The notes under the pieces: model-generated
What the model was told of the DNA's origin: nothing
Seen by the model: only the letters and a program-made list of their open reading frames with translations
Databases searched by the model: none
Shown: one piece after another, positions 1 to 12,129 of the stretch
Layout of the letters: the number at the start of each line of letters is the position of its first letter
Numbering within the stretch: position 1 is the first letter of the stretch
Position numbers and translations under genes: made by a program
From: Bugula neritina
Lineage: Eukaryota > Bryozoa > Gymnolaemata > Cheilostomatida > Bugulidae
Reading direction: 5' to 3'
Length of the DNA: 64,000 nt
Assembly (NCBI GenBank): GCA_964035545.1
Contig: OZ037770.1
Span: 14,034,642-14,098,641, forward strand

Positions 1-56
1 GTAAAGTATACGGCAAGAGTGGCATGAGATGTGTTGATGGCATTGAGATCAGGTGA
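1..56 (+). CDS. 3' end of an antistasin/WAP-like secreted protein gene (partial)
   Basis: Only the last part of the final exon lies in the window; bases 1-2 finish a Cys codon. The reading frame gives KVYGKSGMRCVDGIEIR followed by TGA at 54-56. This is identical in protein to the end of the complete gene at 27757-29185, with one silent difference (GGC instead of GGA in the Gly codon). The following 400 bases also match the DNA downstream of that gene, including an AATAAA at 167-172, so the two are recent tandem duplicates. The segment is the C-terminal part of a WAP-like cysteine module. The bases ATCAG/GTGAGC at the stop also resemble a splice donor, but the paralogue at 33746-35278 ends with a plain TAA at the same place, so a stop is preferred. 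Confidence 0.75.
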   Translation, partial: KVYGKSGMRCVDGIEIR

Positions 57-460
57 GCAGCTATAGATGGATATAGATACATGCAAAAGTAAAAAATTAA
101 TTACAATATATCTGTATATAGCAGACTTTTATAGATGTTGTCACTTTCTATTGTCTATTATTAGAAAATAAATTGATGTTTATTGTAGGACTCACTAAAA
201 GTATATCTTTGACTGTCAACTATTTCAACACAAGCACAACCCTCTCCTTGACAAGATCCTTGAAGCCTAACAAATTGATAGCAATTTGTTTCTACTTATA
301 GTTGCTGATCAATGTTATTTTTCATAATTTTCTCTTGATTTTTCTAACTTCAAACAGTTTATTCTAAAGATGTTTTAAAATTCCTAAATAATTAAAATAA
401 AATAAAACTTTACCAAGTTTCTAAACCTGCTTGTATTTGCATTCGGTAAGATGCATGTTG
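57..460 (+). repeat. 3' flank duplicated at 29186-29600
   Basis: This stretch follows the partial gene and aligns base for base, with scattered substitutions and small indels, to the DNA after the stop codon of the gene at 27757-29185. Shared landmarks are AGAAAATAAATTGATG (AATAAA at 167-172 here and 29288-29293 there), ACACAAGCACAACCCTCTCC and CTTCAAACAGTT. It is the 3' UTR and flank of a tandemly duplicated gene. The similarity fades after about 460 here and 29590 in the other copy. Confidence 0.8.
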
Positions 461-1034
461 CATATTGCTAATCATAAAAGACCACAGCGTGGTTACAAGT
501 TTTGCAAAAAAGCAACTGTTTTGCTTCTAACCTAAGCAATGCTAAAATATGGTCATTCTAAGTTGTTATACATATGACATCGATCCATGTTGAAAACTTG
601 CGCATGCATATTAAATAGAAAAAAAAGGAAACTATTGATCAAGCTGCTAAGTCTGAGTACTGTGTAAAAAAACACAAACAATGGCTGCAATCAAAAGAAA
701 AATATCTAATCATATTTTGAATGTGTGAATATACCTGACAAAACAGTTATGAACTGTAGAGGTTGAATCACTTTAAAAATATATCAATAAAATGGTTTCT
801 TTTAGTTTTGAATAAATACTCAAAAAAGTTGGTCGATGGATGAAGTTAGTTAAATATATAGTTTATCCAAATTTTATTTGCAAAATTATTTCTTTTTTGT
901 GGGTTGGAATTGAGAAAATTAAATTTAATTTATTCACTCAGAATAACAACAACTATAGTAGTACTTGCGCAAGCAACTTTTACAAACTTGAAATGCAAGT
1001 TGGAAAGTTTTATATTACATCAAAATAAAAAATG

Positions 1035-1094
1035 GCGTCCGACTGGGAAGCGTCCAAGTGGGAAGCGTCCAAGTGAGAAGTGCTTAACTGGGAA
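1035..1094 (+). repeat. 15-bp tandem repeat (four units)
   Basis: Units of the type GCGTCCAAGTGGGAA follow each other at 1035, 1050, 1065 and 1080; the fourth is diverged. A related isolated unit lies at 1105-1124. The period is a multiple of three. From the ATG at 1032 the frame reads MASDWEASKWEASK and then stops at the third unit. The GC content is well above the surroundings. Whether it was ever coding is unclear. Confidence 0.6.
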
Positions 1095-1469
1095 ATTTAG
1101 TCTAGCGTCTTACTGGGAAGCGTCTATAATAAACCTCTGGTTAAATCAAAGGCACAGTTTGAGAAGAATAATCTGACACGTTTTAATTCTTTTTTTGTAA
1201 GCAAGCAAAGAAACAATATCCCATTGCTTCTTTGTTGTACCAAAAATAAAACCAATGTATATAGGCTTGTGAATGATTATATGTAATTAGAACAGTAGTT
1301 ACAACAAGAACGTATACTATCTATGCTCTAAAGTCTAAAAATTGTTATTTATAACCCAAGGCATGCAAAACTATTGAAATTATTACATCAATAAAAACAG
1401 TATATTAATTGTATATCATTTTGATCGTGATGCTGTGCACAAATTAGAGTTATCTCTCTATAAACTTTT

Positions 1470-1541
1470 AACCCAACTGGGATTCAAACCCAAGACCTCC
1501 GGCTTGCAAGCAAGCGTGCTAACCACTATACCACAGGGGCC
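1470..1541 (-). repeat. tRNA-like sequence (SINE head or tRNA pseudogene)
   Basis: Read on the minus strand this 72-base stretch has an A-box-like TGGTATAGTGGTTAGCAC, a B box GGTTTGAATCCC and a good T arm (TTGGG/CCCAG). The acceptor stem pairs poorly, with mismatches at the inner pairs, and the anticodon stem does not fold into five clean pairs. It is therefore more likely a tRNA-derived SINE head or a decayed tRNA than a working tRNA gene. Confidence 0.5.
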
Positions 1542-2290
1542 ACTGGGTAAACTCAACACTACACTCACTATTATTGTATCATGTTAAATTTGACTTAATA
1601 TAGACAGCTTGGCATTTTATTGAGTTTTATTATTATATTATTTATAGTATCAAATAACATAATACATTGCAACTTAATTGTAATAATGAATTGCATGTTG
1701 AAAGTTATTCAAATTGAAAAGATTATTCTAAATCAAAGCGTCATTAATAAGATTTAAAAGTTTGTGCCATTATATTATTCTCAATAGGTTGCTTTTCAAA
1801 TTAGAATAAAAGTGCATTTTGTATTCAAACTTTTTCATTTGTTTTAACACACATTTACTGAAACACTATTCAACCGCTGTAAATATTCTACACGGGGTCT
1901 TACACTCTTGTTGTTTAGCAAAACTACTAATTTTAAGTCAATGTTGTAATATGCACATTATTAATTCTTCACAATCTTGCATTTTGAAAAAATAGTTTCT
2001 TTATCTTTTGAAACCTCTTTCATTTATAGACCCATTTTTTATTTTTATAAGTATCTAGTTTATTTTTTGACTTGCACTTTTCTTGAGCCTCACCTCAGCT
2101 AATAAAATTCTCTTTTACAATATTTGCTTAATAAGGTAATATATTTTTACGTACCAAATAGGTAAGCATAACTGCTCATGTGAGTGGATGCCAAACAAAA
2201 TAAAGAGTTTAAATACATTTCTACACATTTTAGACAAAGAGAAAGGCAGCTATAAAGTGTCAACTATGCTATAAAACACAGTTAGTGTTG

Positions 2291-2408
2291 TGTCAGCAAA
2301 TAATTGTTACTGTGTCAGCAAATAATTGTTACTGTGTCAGCGAATAATTGTTAATGTGTCAGCGAATAATTGTTAATGTGTCAGCGAATAATTGTTACTG
2401 TGTCAGCA
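2291..2408 (+). repeat. 22-bp tandem repeat, five full units plus a partial one
   Basis: Units of the form TGTCAGCAAATAATTGTTAC plus TG begin at 2291, 2313, 2335, 2357 and 2379, with a partial sixth at 2401. Units differ at one or two sites (GCAAAT or GCGAAT; TTACTG or TTAATG). The array abuts the dispersed repeat that starts at about 2399, whose own first bases are TGTCAGCA, so the array seems to have grown from the end of that element. Confidence 0.85.
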
Positions 2409-2660
2409 TGGATGCCTATATGTGTAGCCCGGATGTTGTATGCTAGTTGCACTGCAGATGCACAGATGCAGGCCAGAACTCTACTTTTTGTCTGATGCCA
2501 ACAGTTTATTTCTCTCACAAAACTCAAATTGTAACAATTATTTAGACAATAAAGTTTAAGTTGCCTGCATTTTTACCACGAAGAAAATTGAGCTAAACTG
2601 ACTCAAAAACTGCTACTAAAAAGATATTGCAAAAGCTTTCACAAACAGCTTTCATCACAC
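2399..2660 (+). repeat. Dispersed repeat, copy 1 (second copy 36751-37025)
   Basis: About 260 bases match 36751-37025 with moderate divergence. Shared blocks include TGCCAACAGTTTAT, CTCACAAAACTCAAA, GACAATAAAGTTTAAGTTGCC and ATTGCAAAAGCTTTCACAAA. No coding capacity or terminal repeat is visible. It is either an unclassified short transposon or part of a segmental duplication; the flanking 22-bp array is present only here. Confidence 0.7.
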
Positions 2661-4463
2661 AATACTTTTTTCAAATCTATAACAAAAAGCTCCTGCAACA
2701 AGTGTGTTATTATTAAATAAGAAATTAGAAGTGCCATTTAACTTTTTTCTAATTTTAAATTTAGACTTTTATTATGAATTTTTTTTGGGTAGTAACTTGA
2801 AACTCTAAAATAAATGCACCACAATAGAATTTGAAAGTACATTATATCTAATTAGGAAATGCCGGTCATGCATAGATGAAACGAACTTAAATTATATACT
2901 CCACACAAAAACTTTGCATGTGCATATTTTATGTGATGAATAGTAGCTATATATAACTGCATATTTAGGTGTTCGGTTTTTGTTAATGTCAGTTTTAAAT
3001 TTATTTTTTATTCTTCATGAATTGTTGAGAGTATAGAGAGTGAAATGCTCAAAGGAAAGAATTATATAATAACATTTGGCAGTAAAGTCCTGTTGGCAAA
3101 TGCAATTGCATAGTCATTCAGTTTCACTCTAGCTAGCAAAGTCTTGTTTGCATGTATATAGCAGGTAATACTACAGCAAACCTTTACAAGGTTTTTCACA
3201 TGAAATTTAGCTTCAATATGTGGGCCTGAACATAAGTTTTAATATTATATATCTGTTCTATTGACAACTCTCTTTTTAATCAGTGTGATATATATAATAA
3301 CAGCAATTAGTATATAGTTATTTCAATTAATTACTAACCTACGAAGTGTCAATTTAATTTGTTTTTCAAGAATATTTGAATGTATCAATTGGTGTAACTT
3401 TTATAAAAGTGCACATTTTTTACAAATTTGCAATAAATTTTCTCTTTTTGTATTTTATGGCAACTTTGAAACCAAAGCATCTTGCTCAAATTTGTTGTCT
3501 TTTAAACACAAATTGTCCAACACTCAACACTTTTACAGGTAAAGATTAATCACCTTCCTTGTTAATATCCTTGTAAATAATTAATGACCTTCCTTAAAAT
3601 AAAACCAGTTGGACATGTGTACCAATTTCAGTTGCAGATAGCTGCACTAATGACTTTGTTTATCAAAGTATTTTGAAAAGTCATCCATACTTGGTACCTG
3701 TATTGATAAATCATCAATATCCTTAAATTCATAACTTTAATTTCCTTAATGCTATCGCCTACTTCATATTCACATATTATTTTGATATTATGATATTAGT
3801 AACTGAACCATAACCGTACATGAATATGCGCTTAATTCTAGTTTCCTTATGATTTAGCTATTTTATTTATAAACTTAAAAAAAGTTGTCAACTCAGTGGC
3901 ATTGAAATGAAATCATTTTGTTTCTATCTAAAATTTACCTTTTAAATAAAATATATAATAACATGAAAGTATTTTACAGATTTGCATCCATAAATTAACA
4001 AAATAAATAAATAAAATATGTTTTGAATCAACCAAAAGTCAGCCAAATAGAAAAAAATACTCAAATACATTATAATAAAGAGAAATAAAATTTTGGGTTA
4101 AGAACAAGTTTTAAAATGATGAATTCCCAAAAGCCAATTTGTTCATGTTATTCTTGAAATTGAAAAACTGCTAATTAGTTACTTGTATTGTATATGATAT
4201 ATATAAGTCTATCTAAAATTTATGTATATATGGGCTTAAAAACTTTTTAATTATAATCCCACCATTGTTTACATGCATCCATTCTCATATCTAGTCTTAA
4301 AATAGGTATTGCATAATACCCTTGTTTCTCACAATAATAACTACTATACTCTTATTAACTTTTTAGCAAACATTTATTGCATGGTAAAAATAAAACTTTT
4401 TATAATTTAAATTACTGTTGCATGTACATTTTAATAATAATTGCATTTTTATAAATACTATAA

Positions 4464-4466
<3 letters not shown>

Positions 4467-4558
<92 letters not shown>

Positions 4559-4563
4559 TATAT
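4467..4563. repeat. (TA)n microsatellite
   Basis: About 95 bases of nearly pure TA dinucleotide, broken once by a C at the TACATA step and once by AATA. It has no coding meaning. Confidence 0.95.
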
Positions 4564-7500
4564 CAGTATATATTTTCCTAGAATGTTGTTTAGAGACATA
4601 AAAAAACTGCCTATGCGCAACATACTTTGCATCTGTTTAGTATCTCGTAATTAGACATAAAAAAAATCAAAGCCAATTATAAGGCAAAAGACCATAATAC
4701 TGTACTATCATTGGATAGTTCTTCATCAATAAACAGGTAGTCGCCAGTGGTGGATATGAACCCCTCCTAGATTTTTCTCGTACTTCTTCCTCAAAAAACA
4801 TTTTCATTAAGCCAAAAAGAAATAACAATACACCTTTTTAGTTGACACTTTTTAATTTCTGACTGATATTTCACCTTATTTCCAATTATAATTAACTTTT
4901 AACCGGCACTTTTCTTTGTAGTAATTCCTACCCTTTAGACTGTGTACTTTGAAATGAGTCTGTTTTACTCGTTACATAAAGTATAGTTGCACTGGCTACA
5001 GGTTGACACAAAAGCAAGCCTATCTTGATAAAATCATGCGCAAATGTAGAAACTACCGAGGAGTTTGTTCCTCATAATTAGAAATTGACAAATTATTTTT
5101 AATCCGTTTAAAAGCATCTGGTTAGGGAAGCATATGCCGTGTTCAATTTGTTATTCTAGCATTAACAATAACAGAATGCAATAATTATAAGTTTATGAAA
5201 GTAATTTGTTTTCTTTCTAATTACAAATATAATATTTTAGTATATATTGTAAATTTATAAGGCTTGCATTAGGAATAACGCAGCTAAAACATCATTTTCC
5301 TTAAAGTCTTAAAAATATATAAGTATAACATAATACACTATGCCAATAAACTTATTAAAGTACCAAGCAAGCTTAGCTAGTTTAAGAAAAATTACACTAG
5401 GTAAATTCCCATTATTTATAGAATGCTTGCTGATATTAGCTTTTGATGTAATTAAAGTAAATTATTATTTATCTTTCTAGCTAAGGATTTCTTGCCGTAA
5501 GTTTTGCTTTTATGCACGGAGAAATGTCGTAACAAACGAGTTAAATTTTTATAGCACATAAAAATGTAATCTATAAGTCGAAGGTATTTAAACTTAGCCA
5601 TTAACTCATTTTAATTAGCAATGTAGCCTAAATCTAATACAATACAAAATATATACCAGTATATATAATATATTTTTACCATATGCTGTTAATTACAGTA
5701 TTTGTAAAACAAATTTTATGTTCATTAATTAAATAATACTAATAATGTTGAATAAATAAATTTAATAATTCCTTTTCTATTTAAATGGCTGCATAATTTC
5801 TTGCAAGGTTGTATAAAGGAGTTGTGGCCTACAACTTATTATGTGTTCAATTGCCACATATGTCTTAGGAAGAAGAAAACTCCCCAAAAATTCTTAGTTT
5901 GAAAATTCTAGTATAATTAAAATCACTTAATATATGTCTTTGAAATGCATTTTGCCACTCTGCAAAATTGCAGGAACAAATATATCATGAAGTAATAAAT
6001 GATTTATGAAGTAATTAACAAACCAATGTAAAAACTGTTGTTGTATATAGAACACAACATATTGATTTTCTTCAATTTCCACATCAAATCTATATATATT
6101 CAATTATATCTAACCAATGCTAATAAACTAAACATGCATGCATACAAATATTTGCATCATATGCAAGTAATATTAGCTAATTAGCAACTATAGCATTTTT
6201 TCATTATCTTTATTGCTTGCATATGTCTAAGTATTATTAAAATAAGGTTTTTATTTGCAACTTTGCACCACAAATTACATAAAATCTAAAAACTTGAGTT
6301 GTGACATGCATTAGGGCTACTTATACACAAATAGACCTTCATAAAACTCTCAATGATTTTTTTCAACTCATGTATGCAAAAGTTTTGCATTAAAACAATT
6401 CTTCTAAATCACCCTAGAGCAGGAAATTATTACAAAAACAGCTTCTCATATATAATCTTTCTCCAGATTAATTTTTTTTCATGTATTTAAACTAACTTAG
6501 CAAGTGAAGATTGTGATATCACTCAGGTAATCACATATATATTATTCATAGCTGTAATACTTTAGCAATGAATAGATCATGTTTAATTTCCACTCTACCT
6601 AGCAGTTTTTCAGAATTATAGAGCTATGTATATCGTGAAATTGGAATAGCCTAATAGTTTTACATGTGTTTATAGCTAGACAAATTAACTTAAAAAGCTT
6701 ACAATAATTAGATGATATTTGCATTCTTTTGAAGGTTATGGTGAAGCTACTGCAAAACTGGCCATTAGTTTAGCATAATATGCAATGCCACGCAAAAGCA
6801 TGCCAAACAAGCAATGTTTATTTACCTTACCAGTGCAATTTTATCACCTTAAACACAAAAGCAAGTATAAAATACACATCCATATTAGATTAACTGTCAA
6901 GTTAAAAAAAGACAACATATATTCATGAGCTGGTTCTGTTTGCACAAGTACAATTTAGACCAGCTTATTATTTAGATTGCCATAAAAATATGACGTAAAA
7001 TATGTCTTTAATCATTATTTTGATATTCACTGGTTGAAGATATTTTTTATATCCTAATATGTAAATATTGTACATAAATCTTAAAAATTAACTAGGTGAA
7101 TAAGGAAAACTGCTAACTTTATGAAACTGTTATGTTAATAAAAGACAATGGCTATCAACAAATCCCACCAGACCACAAACTAATTGTAAATACTAAAGCA
7201 ATAATTATATAGTGCTATGTGTTGATCTAGCCTAGTCAATACACCACAAAGATGTATTATGACATACCACATTTTAGGTACTGGGTTACCATTTATTCTA
7301 ATGGGTATTTGTTTAAACTGTTATACACAGCTTTTTGCACTACCAATATACAAGCCAGTTGTTATTCTGTCACTTTTTATCTACATCTCTTTTTAATGCC
7401 AGTTACTTGTTAGCTTCAGTACAAACAGCTAAACATTCTACTCTACAGCCAATCTTACTGTTAACTCTTGTTTAACAATATTACAAGAATCTAAAAATTT

Positions 7501-9172
7501 GAGTGTGTTTTAAGTATAATATTCTATCATTATAACTTTTAAATGAAACAATAATATGATAAATGCATTATAACTTTCTGAAAAGTTTTTTTGCAAAGTA
7601 TATGTTTTTGGAAAATAGTTTTACAACATTTGCTAGGAGCATTATATTTATTCCTATCTAAAATAATTTTGTTTGAACTGCTATGTTTGTAATCATGTAA
7701 TCAGAAGTAAAGCATCAGTAAAATGAGTATAAGTAGAAGCTTGACAGCTACATTAGGCATTGCTACATAGTACATAAATATATGGCCGTATTAAATACTT
7801 AGCTGCATTCACAGATAAATGCATGGCTTGGAATTACAATACCATGAATACATTATTTAGCTGGGTAACTATACAATTATGCCAAAGTGAAAAGCCTTTG
7901 GTTATTAATGCCTGAAATGTCTAACAATCTACTTGGGAGACCACCTTGTTGTTACAGAGTGAATGAGTTATTTGTTTGGCATTTGGATGATGGCACAAAG
8001 AAAGGCTATTTGGTTTGTTACTTGAGACTAGTAGCAAACTGCTACAGTCATAGCATCTTAGAAGATTTTGCATCACTTGCTAGAATTGTACATTATTTTA
8101 ATGTAGCTATTGAAATTAATATCGCACTGAAAACACAGTATTGCAAAATCTTAAGCTGTACATAATTATATTATGCATCAAAAAGTACTTCTGCTATTCG
8201 ACTATCCCAGGTTTATTTTAAACTAGCACTGCCAAAGTGCCTTGACTCTATTACAGTGTTTACTAGCTAATTTTGTTCTTCTCAATAGTGAAATAGATCT
8301 ATTGCAAGAAATTAATGACTAGATATAACAATAATGATTTTTAGGCAAGACTTTCGCATCTATATTGCTCATCTGCTAGCTTGAAATACCCCTCTCCTTG
8401 GACTAATCTCAGGCTTTTCATTGTTGTTTAAACAGTTTTTAAACTCCTATTTCAATAAATCATTACCAACACTGCCTGCATGTATTAATATTCATTAGTG
8501 CCATCAATGCACTGTGGAGACAGCACCTGATGTTCTGTATATTACATTATAGTACAGAGATACTAAATCCAAAACATCTAAAATAATTGATGCTTCTACC
8601 AGATTTTTAGCACACCTATAATATGTATTCCTGTAGTAAATATTAATAAGGTGTTTTAACTGATAGTTTTTATGCCATTATAATAGTTTGATACTATAAC
8701 TACAACTTGAAACTCTTTAACCAGCACATTGGTTAGTAATATTGCTTCTTGATATTTAATTGCTGGTTCACAAACTATCAATAATAGGGATGCATATCAA
8801 AACTTGACTGCATTCATAATATGATTTTAATGCTAGGTAATGACTAAGCATGTCTGGCTGATATGAGGTGACTATTTTGTACACTGTTTAACAACATCAG
8901 CTTTTTGGGTTCATTTAAAGCATCTGCAAATCTGTATTATACATAATTACTGTTAGGGCCAATTAATTAAATTGTTAACCTTGAAATGCTTTTTACACTG
9001 TAATACTAAGTAGTAAAAGATATGTATATATATATAAACTGATTGTAATTTATACATAACATTGTACATTTAAAAAAAATCACAAAATACATAATTTATT
9101 AGCTAAATTTCAAGGCGTTTTGTAGGTAGTGGGTTAATGTCAATAAAGTAGAATCCGGGAAGTTGAGTAGCT

Positions 9173-11150
9173 TTATCCAAGAGGAAGGCTCTCCAACAGT
9201 TCTACCAAAGCCTAAATAACATGTATAAAATAAAGGTTATATGCACAATTGTTTTTCCAAAACAGCCTGCAACTGTTTTGCTATTGCATATGCCCTATGC
9301 CATTCATCAAGTAGAACAATTTTAACCAGGATATCTAGAAAAGTTGACACAAGGGCTTTATAAACTATGTAACAGTAAAACTGTGAGTAGAAATTAATTG
9401 ACACTAATGAATAATGCTTTAGGTGCTGGCAACAACCATAAAAGAAAAGTTATATAACAAACAAATAGAAAAAGCACTAAACAAATCAACAGCATTATAT
9501 ACAATTGGGGCACATACATGAAAACAGCAGCTAGTGTCATTTTCTTAAGACAGCACTATTTTAGGTATAAATTTAAGAAGTATTAGAAAATGCAGAAATT
9601 TACTGCAATTGGTTCATTTTATTTAAGTTAGTACATACTGAAGATCTCAAGTTTTTGCTAATGAACATGAGTTTTGGCCCGAAACTAAAAAAATATCAAT
9701 AAATACACCTAAATAATCAAGGCTCTTTTTAATTTTCTTTGATTTCCTATGCTTTTTTTCTAATTACAGCAACTTCTGACTGGGGATCGCCACGGTTAGT
9801 TTGTAACAGTAGGCAATCCAAATGGAATGAATAAATAGGAAAAAACATGAGAAATCATGCAAAATTAAGAAGAACCTTGATTATTTAGGTGTATTTCTTG
9901 ATGTCTCACTAATTTTAAGCAAAAAGCATTGTTCATTAGCAGCTAAAATGTAAAAATGGCTAAAAACTGCAGATTTCCAGTGTGTACTAAATTAAATAAA
10001 AGGACTCAATCACCTTTGCAACATAATTCAATAATTGCATGGTCAAGCAGAATAAACTACAATTAACAGCAACAACAGTGTAATAGTTGCGTAGAAAAGT
10101 TGTACTGCAAAAAACTAAAAGAATGCAAAATCTATAAATGTGTGCTACCAAGTAAATGCCGAACAGACATCATGAAATAGTGTACGAAATACAAACTATT
10201 AAACTTACCTGTTGATCTAATGCAGCCAAAACCTTAAGCTTAGAGTAGTGGAATGGTGCTGTTCGATGTTGATATGCTACAAGTATAAGCTAAGATGACT
10301 CAAATTCTTGCCTTTAGGAGTAAGAGGCCTCAGCTCAGTTTCAACAAAACTTCCAATAATCTCAACGGATGCGCTCAATTAGGAGCCACAACAAAGCACA
10401 CCCATGTCATTTTAGTAAACTCTAAAAAATGAACGGAAATAAAACTGTTAGAGAGTAAACAGAGAAACATATAATGATGGGGGAAAAACCTGTCAGCAAA
10501 GGTTATATACACTCATAGCCATAACACGAAGAAAAAGATAATGAATAACAACCTATTCAAGATGACACAAGAAACCAAACAAATTTCTTTGACTAAAAAA
10601 TATAATTAAATACTATATTACTTGGCAAAAAATATTTGTTTTGAACAACGTATTATTGGGAAGAATTGCCAGTGTCTTAAATTTTGAGATTAAAATTTCT
10701 GCCTTATAGCGGAAATAGAGAGGCAATCAATAGTGTACAAAACATGTTTTCAGTCATTGGCTGTTGACTAAATTGACAAAGTTAAAGAAAGCTTCCATAT
10801 CATTATTTATTTTGTTCTCAAGTGTGTGGTTACAGTTTCATGAGTCAGAAGTATAATTATTTGAGATATGAAATCAAATGTAGTCAAAAGAGTGTCATAC
10901 AATTTAAAATGTAGTAATAGAGCTTTGACAATAATTTCTTCTGCTAAGTAAAACAGGTACCATTATGTGCTACTTATCTTTTAGAGATGAACATCAAGGA
11001 TGTTGAAAACAAAATAGTTGTAAATTACAGCAAATACCTTTCTACTTACCTAACCAGAGAAAATAAGTGTTCAACCTTGCATGCACTCAGCTGGTTTTCA
11101 ATGTTTGGATCAGTGACATCTTTATAACTGATAGCAGCATTATGTGATAG
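9173..11150 (-). CDS. Unidentified minus-strand gene, last four exons
   Basis: Four exons join in frame on the minus strand: 11150-11050 (starts in phase 0, ends after 2 bases of a codon), 10373-10312, 10276-10209 and 9211-9173, ending in TAA at 9175-9173. An AATAAA lies at 9100-9095, about 75 bases after the stop. The exons encode LSHNAAISYKDVTDPNIENQ and following residues, then EIIGSFVETELRPLTPK, then AYQHRTAPFHYSKLKVLAAL and a short end ALVELLESLPLG. Donors are CTGGTTAG/GTAAGT, AAAG/GCAAGA and CAACAG/GTAAGT. The second intron would be only 35 bases with a GC-AG border, which is unusual. The tail looks helical, like a HEAT/ARM-type protein, but I do not recognise the family. More 5' exons must exist, and a possible one is at 11718-12007. 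Confidence 0.45.
9602..10022. mobile_element. Foldback (MITE-like) element with long inverted repeats
   Basis: The left arm 9602-9756 and right arm 9836-10022 are imperfect reverse complements of each other over about 150 bases, separated by a loop of about 80 bases. The core is perfect for 22 bp (9701-9722 against 9875-9896). The right arm has an extra stretch of about 20 bases near its outer half. No open reading frame is present. It lies in the last intron of the minus-strand gene. The class cannot be set because I cannot identify a target-site duplication or transposase family. Confidence 0.75.
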
Positions 11151-11717
11151 CTTTAGGAATTGTTACCTTAAATCTAAATTATATAGAACAAGAAGTGCAA
11201 AAATATGGCATTAGTACTCATTGCACAATACACACTTGCTAGAGTAGCTAATCTAGCATCACATTAATTTAAGAAAGACAAAATTTTATTACTGTTCACA
11301 AATGATGAATATTAAAATTTGAATAATTAGACAAATTAACAATGATATTGATGTTACTTCAAACATTACCAATGGTAAACACCAAAATACTAATAGGAAT
11401 AGTCATGTTAACATCAATTAGAAAAGTAAAGATAATTTGAAAATGAGACAGTTTATAGGTCTAACTCTTATAGTTGACAAGCAATTACAGGGCAGTCATA
11501 TTGATGTAGGCTACCCTCAAAATGTAGCACTTTAAAAATATTAAAAAGACAGCACATATAAGAACATAATCTTAAAAATAGGCATATGTGACACCTATAT
11601 TTTGATTAACAAAGAAATCTTCTTTACTTTATTAATCTAGCTCATATAATGGTATTCTGTCTTAGTATGTTATTTTAATACTTGAAATCTAATCAGCTAC
11701 AGAAAAGTACTTCAATT

Positions 11718-12007
11718 CAAAGGCCTTCATAATTATTCTTTAGTTTGCTATTTAAATAGACAGTAAGGTTGATGAATAAAATAAAAGTTAGTAAAGTAAA
11801 AACTAAATAAATTGAGAATAATATCTCCACTCTAAGGTTATAATCCTTATAAGTTAACATTTTAATACTCCTGTTATCCTTAGGTATAGTTGTTAGCAAT
11901 TTAACTATGAGCTCGAAGCCAAATGTCAGTATCAGCATCCCCATTACATTGACTAAGACTGACTTTATAACCCTCAAGCTGTGGCACTCAATTTCTATAA
12001 GTAGTAA
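11718..12007 (-). CDS. Possible upstream exon of the minus-strand gene
   Basis: On the minus strand an acceptor-like TTTGTTATTAG precedes an open frame from 12007 downwards that reads LLLIEIECHSLRVIKS and then VLVNVMGMLILTFGFELIVK. The frame stays open to the TGA at about 11717, but the later part is very AT-rich and hydrophobic and is probably intron. No donor stands out; weak candidates are at the GTATTA and GTGGAG steps. The helical pattern around TFGFE faintly recalls HEAT-repeat proteins such as condensin G. This is only an impression. Confidence 0.25.
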
Positions 12008-12129
12008 CTAATAACAAATATAAAATTATTTATTTGCTACTGATAGTGATAATAATAATAATTAAAAATAATAATATGATCCATTAAAATAGAACTAATA
12101 AAGCCAACGACGTTAATGGTATGTCTAAC

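Larger units (their letters stand above)
461..9094. other. AT-rich region with no gene recognised
   Basis: I found no convincing exon on either strand. A 92-codon open frame at 7887-8165 starts at GTG, has no recognisable motif and lacks neighbouring exons with matching phase, so I treat it as chance. The stretch holds the repeats listed separately: a 15-bp tandem repeat at 1035-1094, a tRNA-like element at 1470-1541, a 22-bp tandem array at 2291-2408, a dispersed repeat at 2399-2660 and a (TA)n tract at 4467-4563. Confidence 0.6.

Noticed and set aside
7887-8165. 92-codon open frame
   Set aside because: It begins at GTG, has no recognised motif and no splice partner; the length is possible by chance in 64 kb.
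9105-9210. Alternative 35-codon frame in the last minus-strand exon (FGRTVGEPSSW...)
   Set aside because: It would need an extra unseen exon to match phase; the frame ending ALVELLESLPLG joins the preceding exon directly.
11718-12007. Assignment of the minus-strand gene to condensin subunit G
   Set aside because: Only a short helical pattern around TFGFE is suggestive, and the downstream exons do not match what I recall of that protein.
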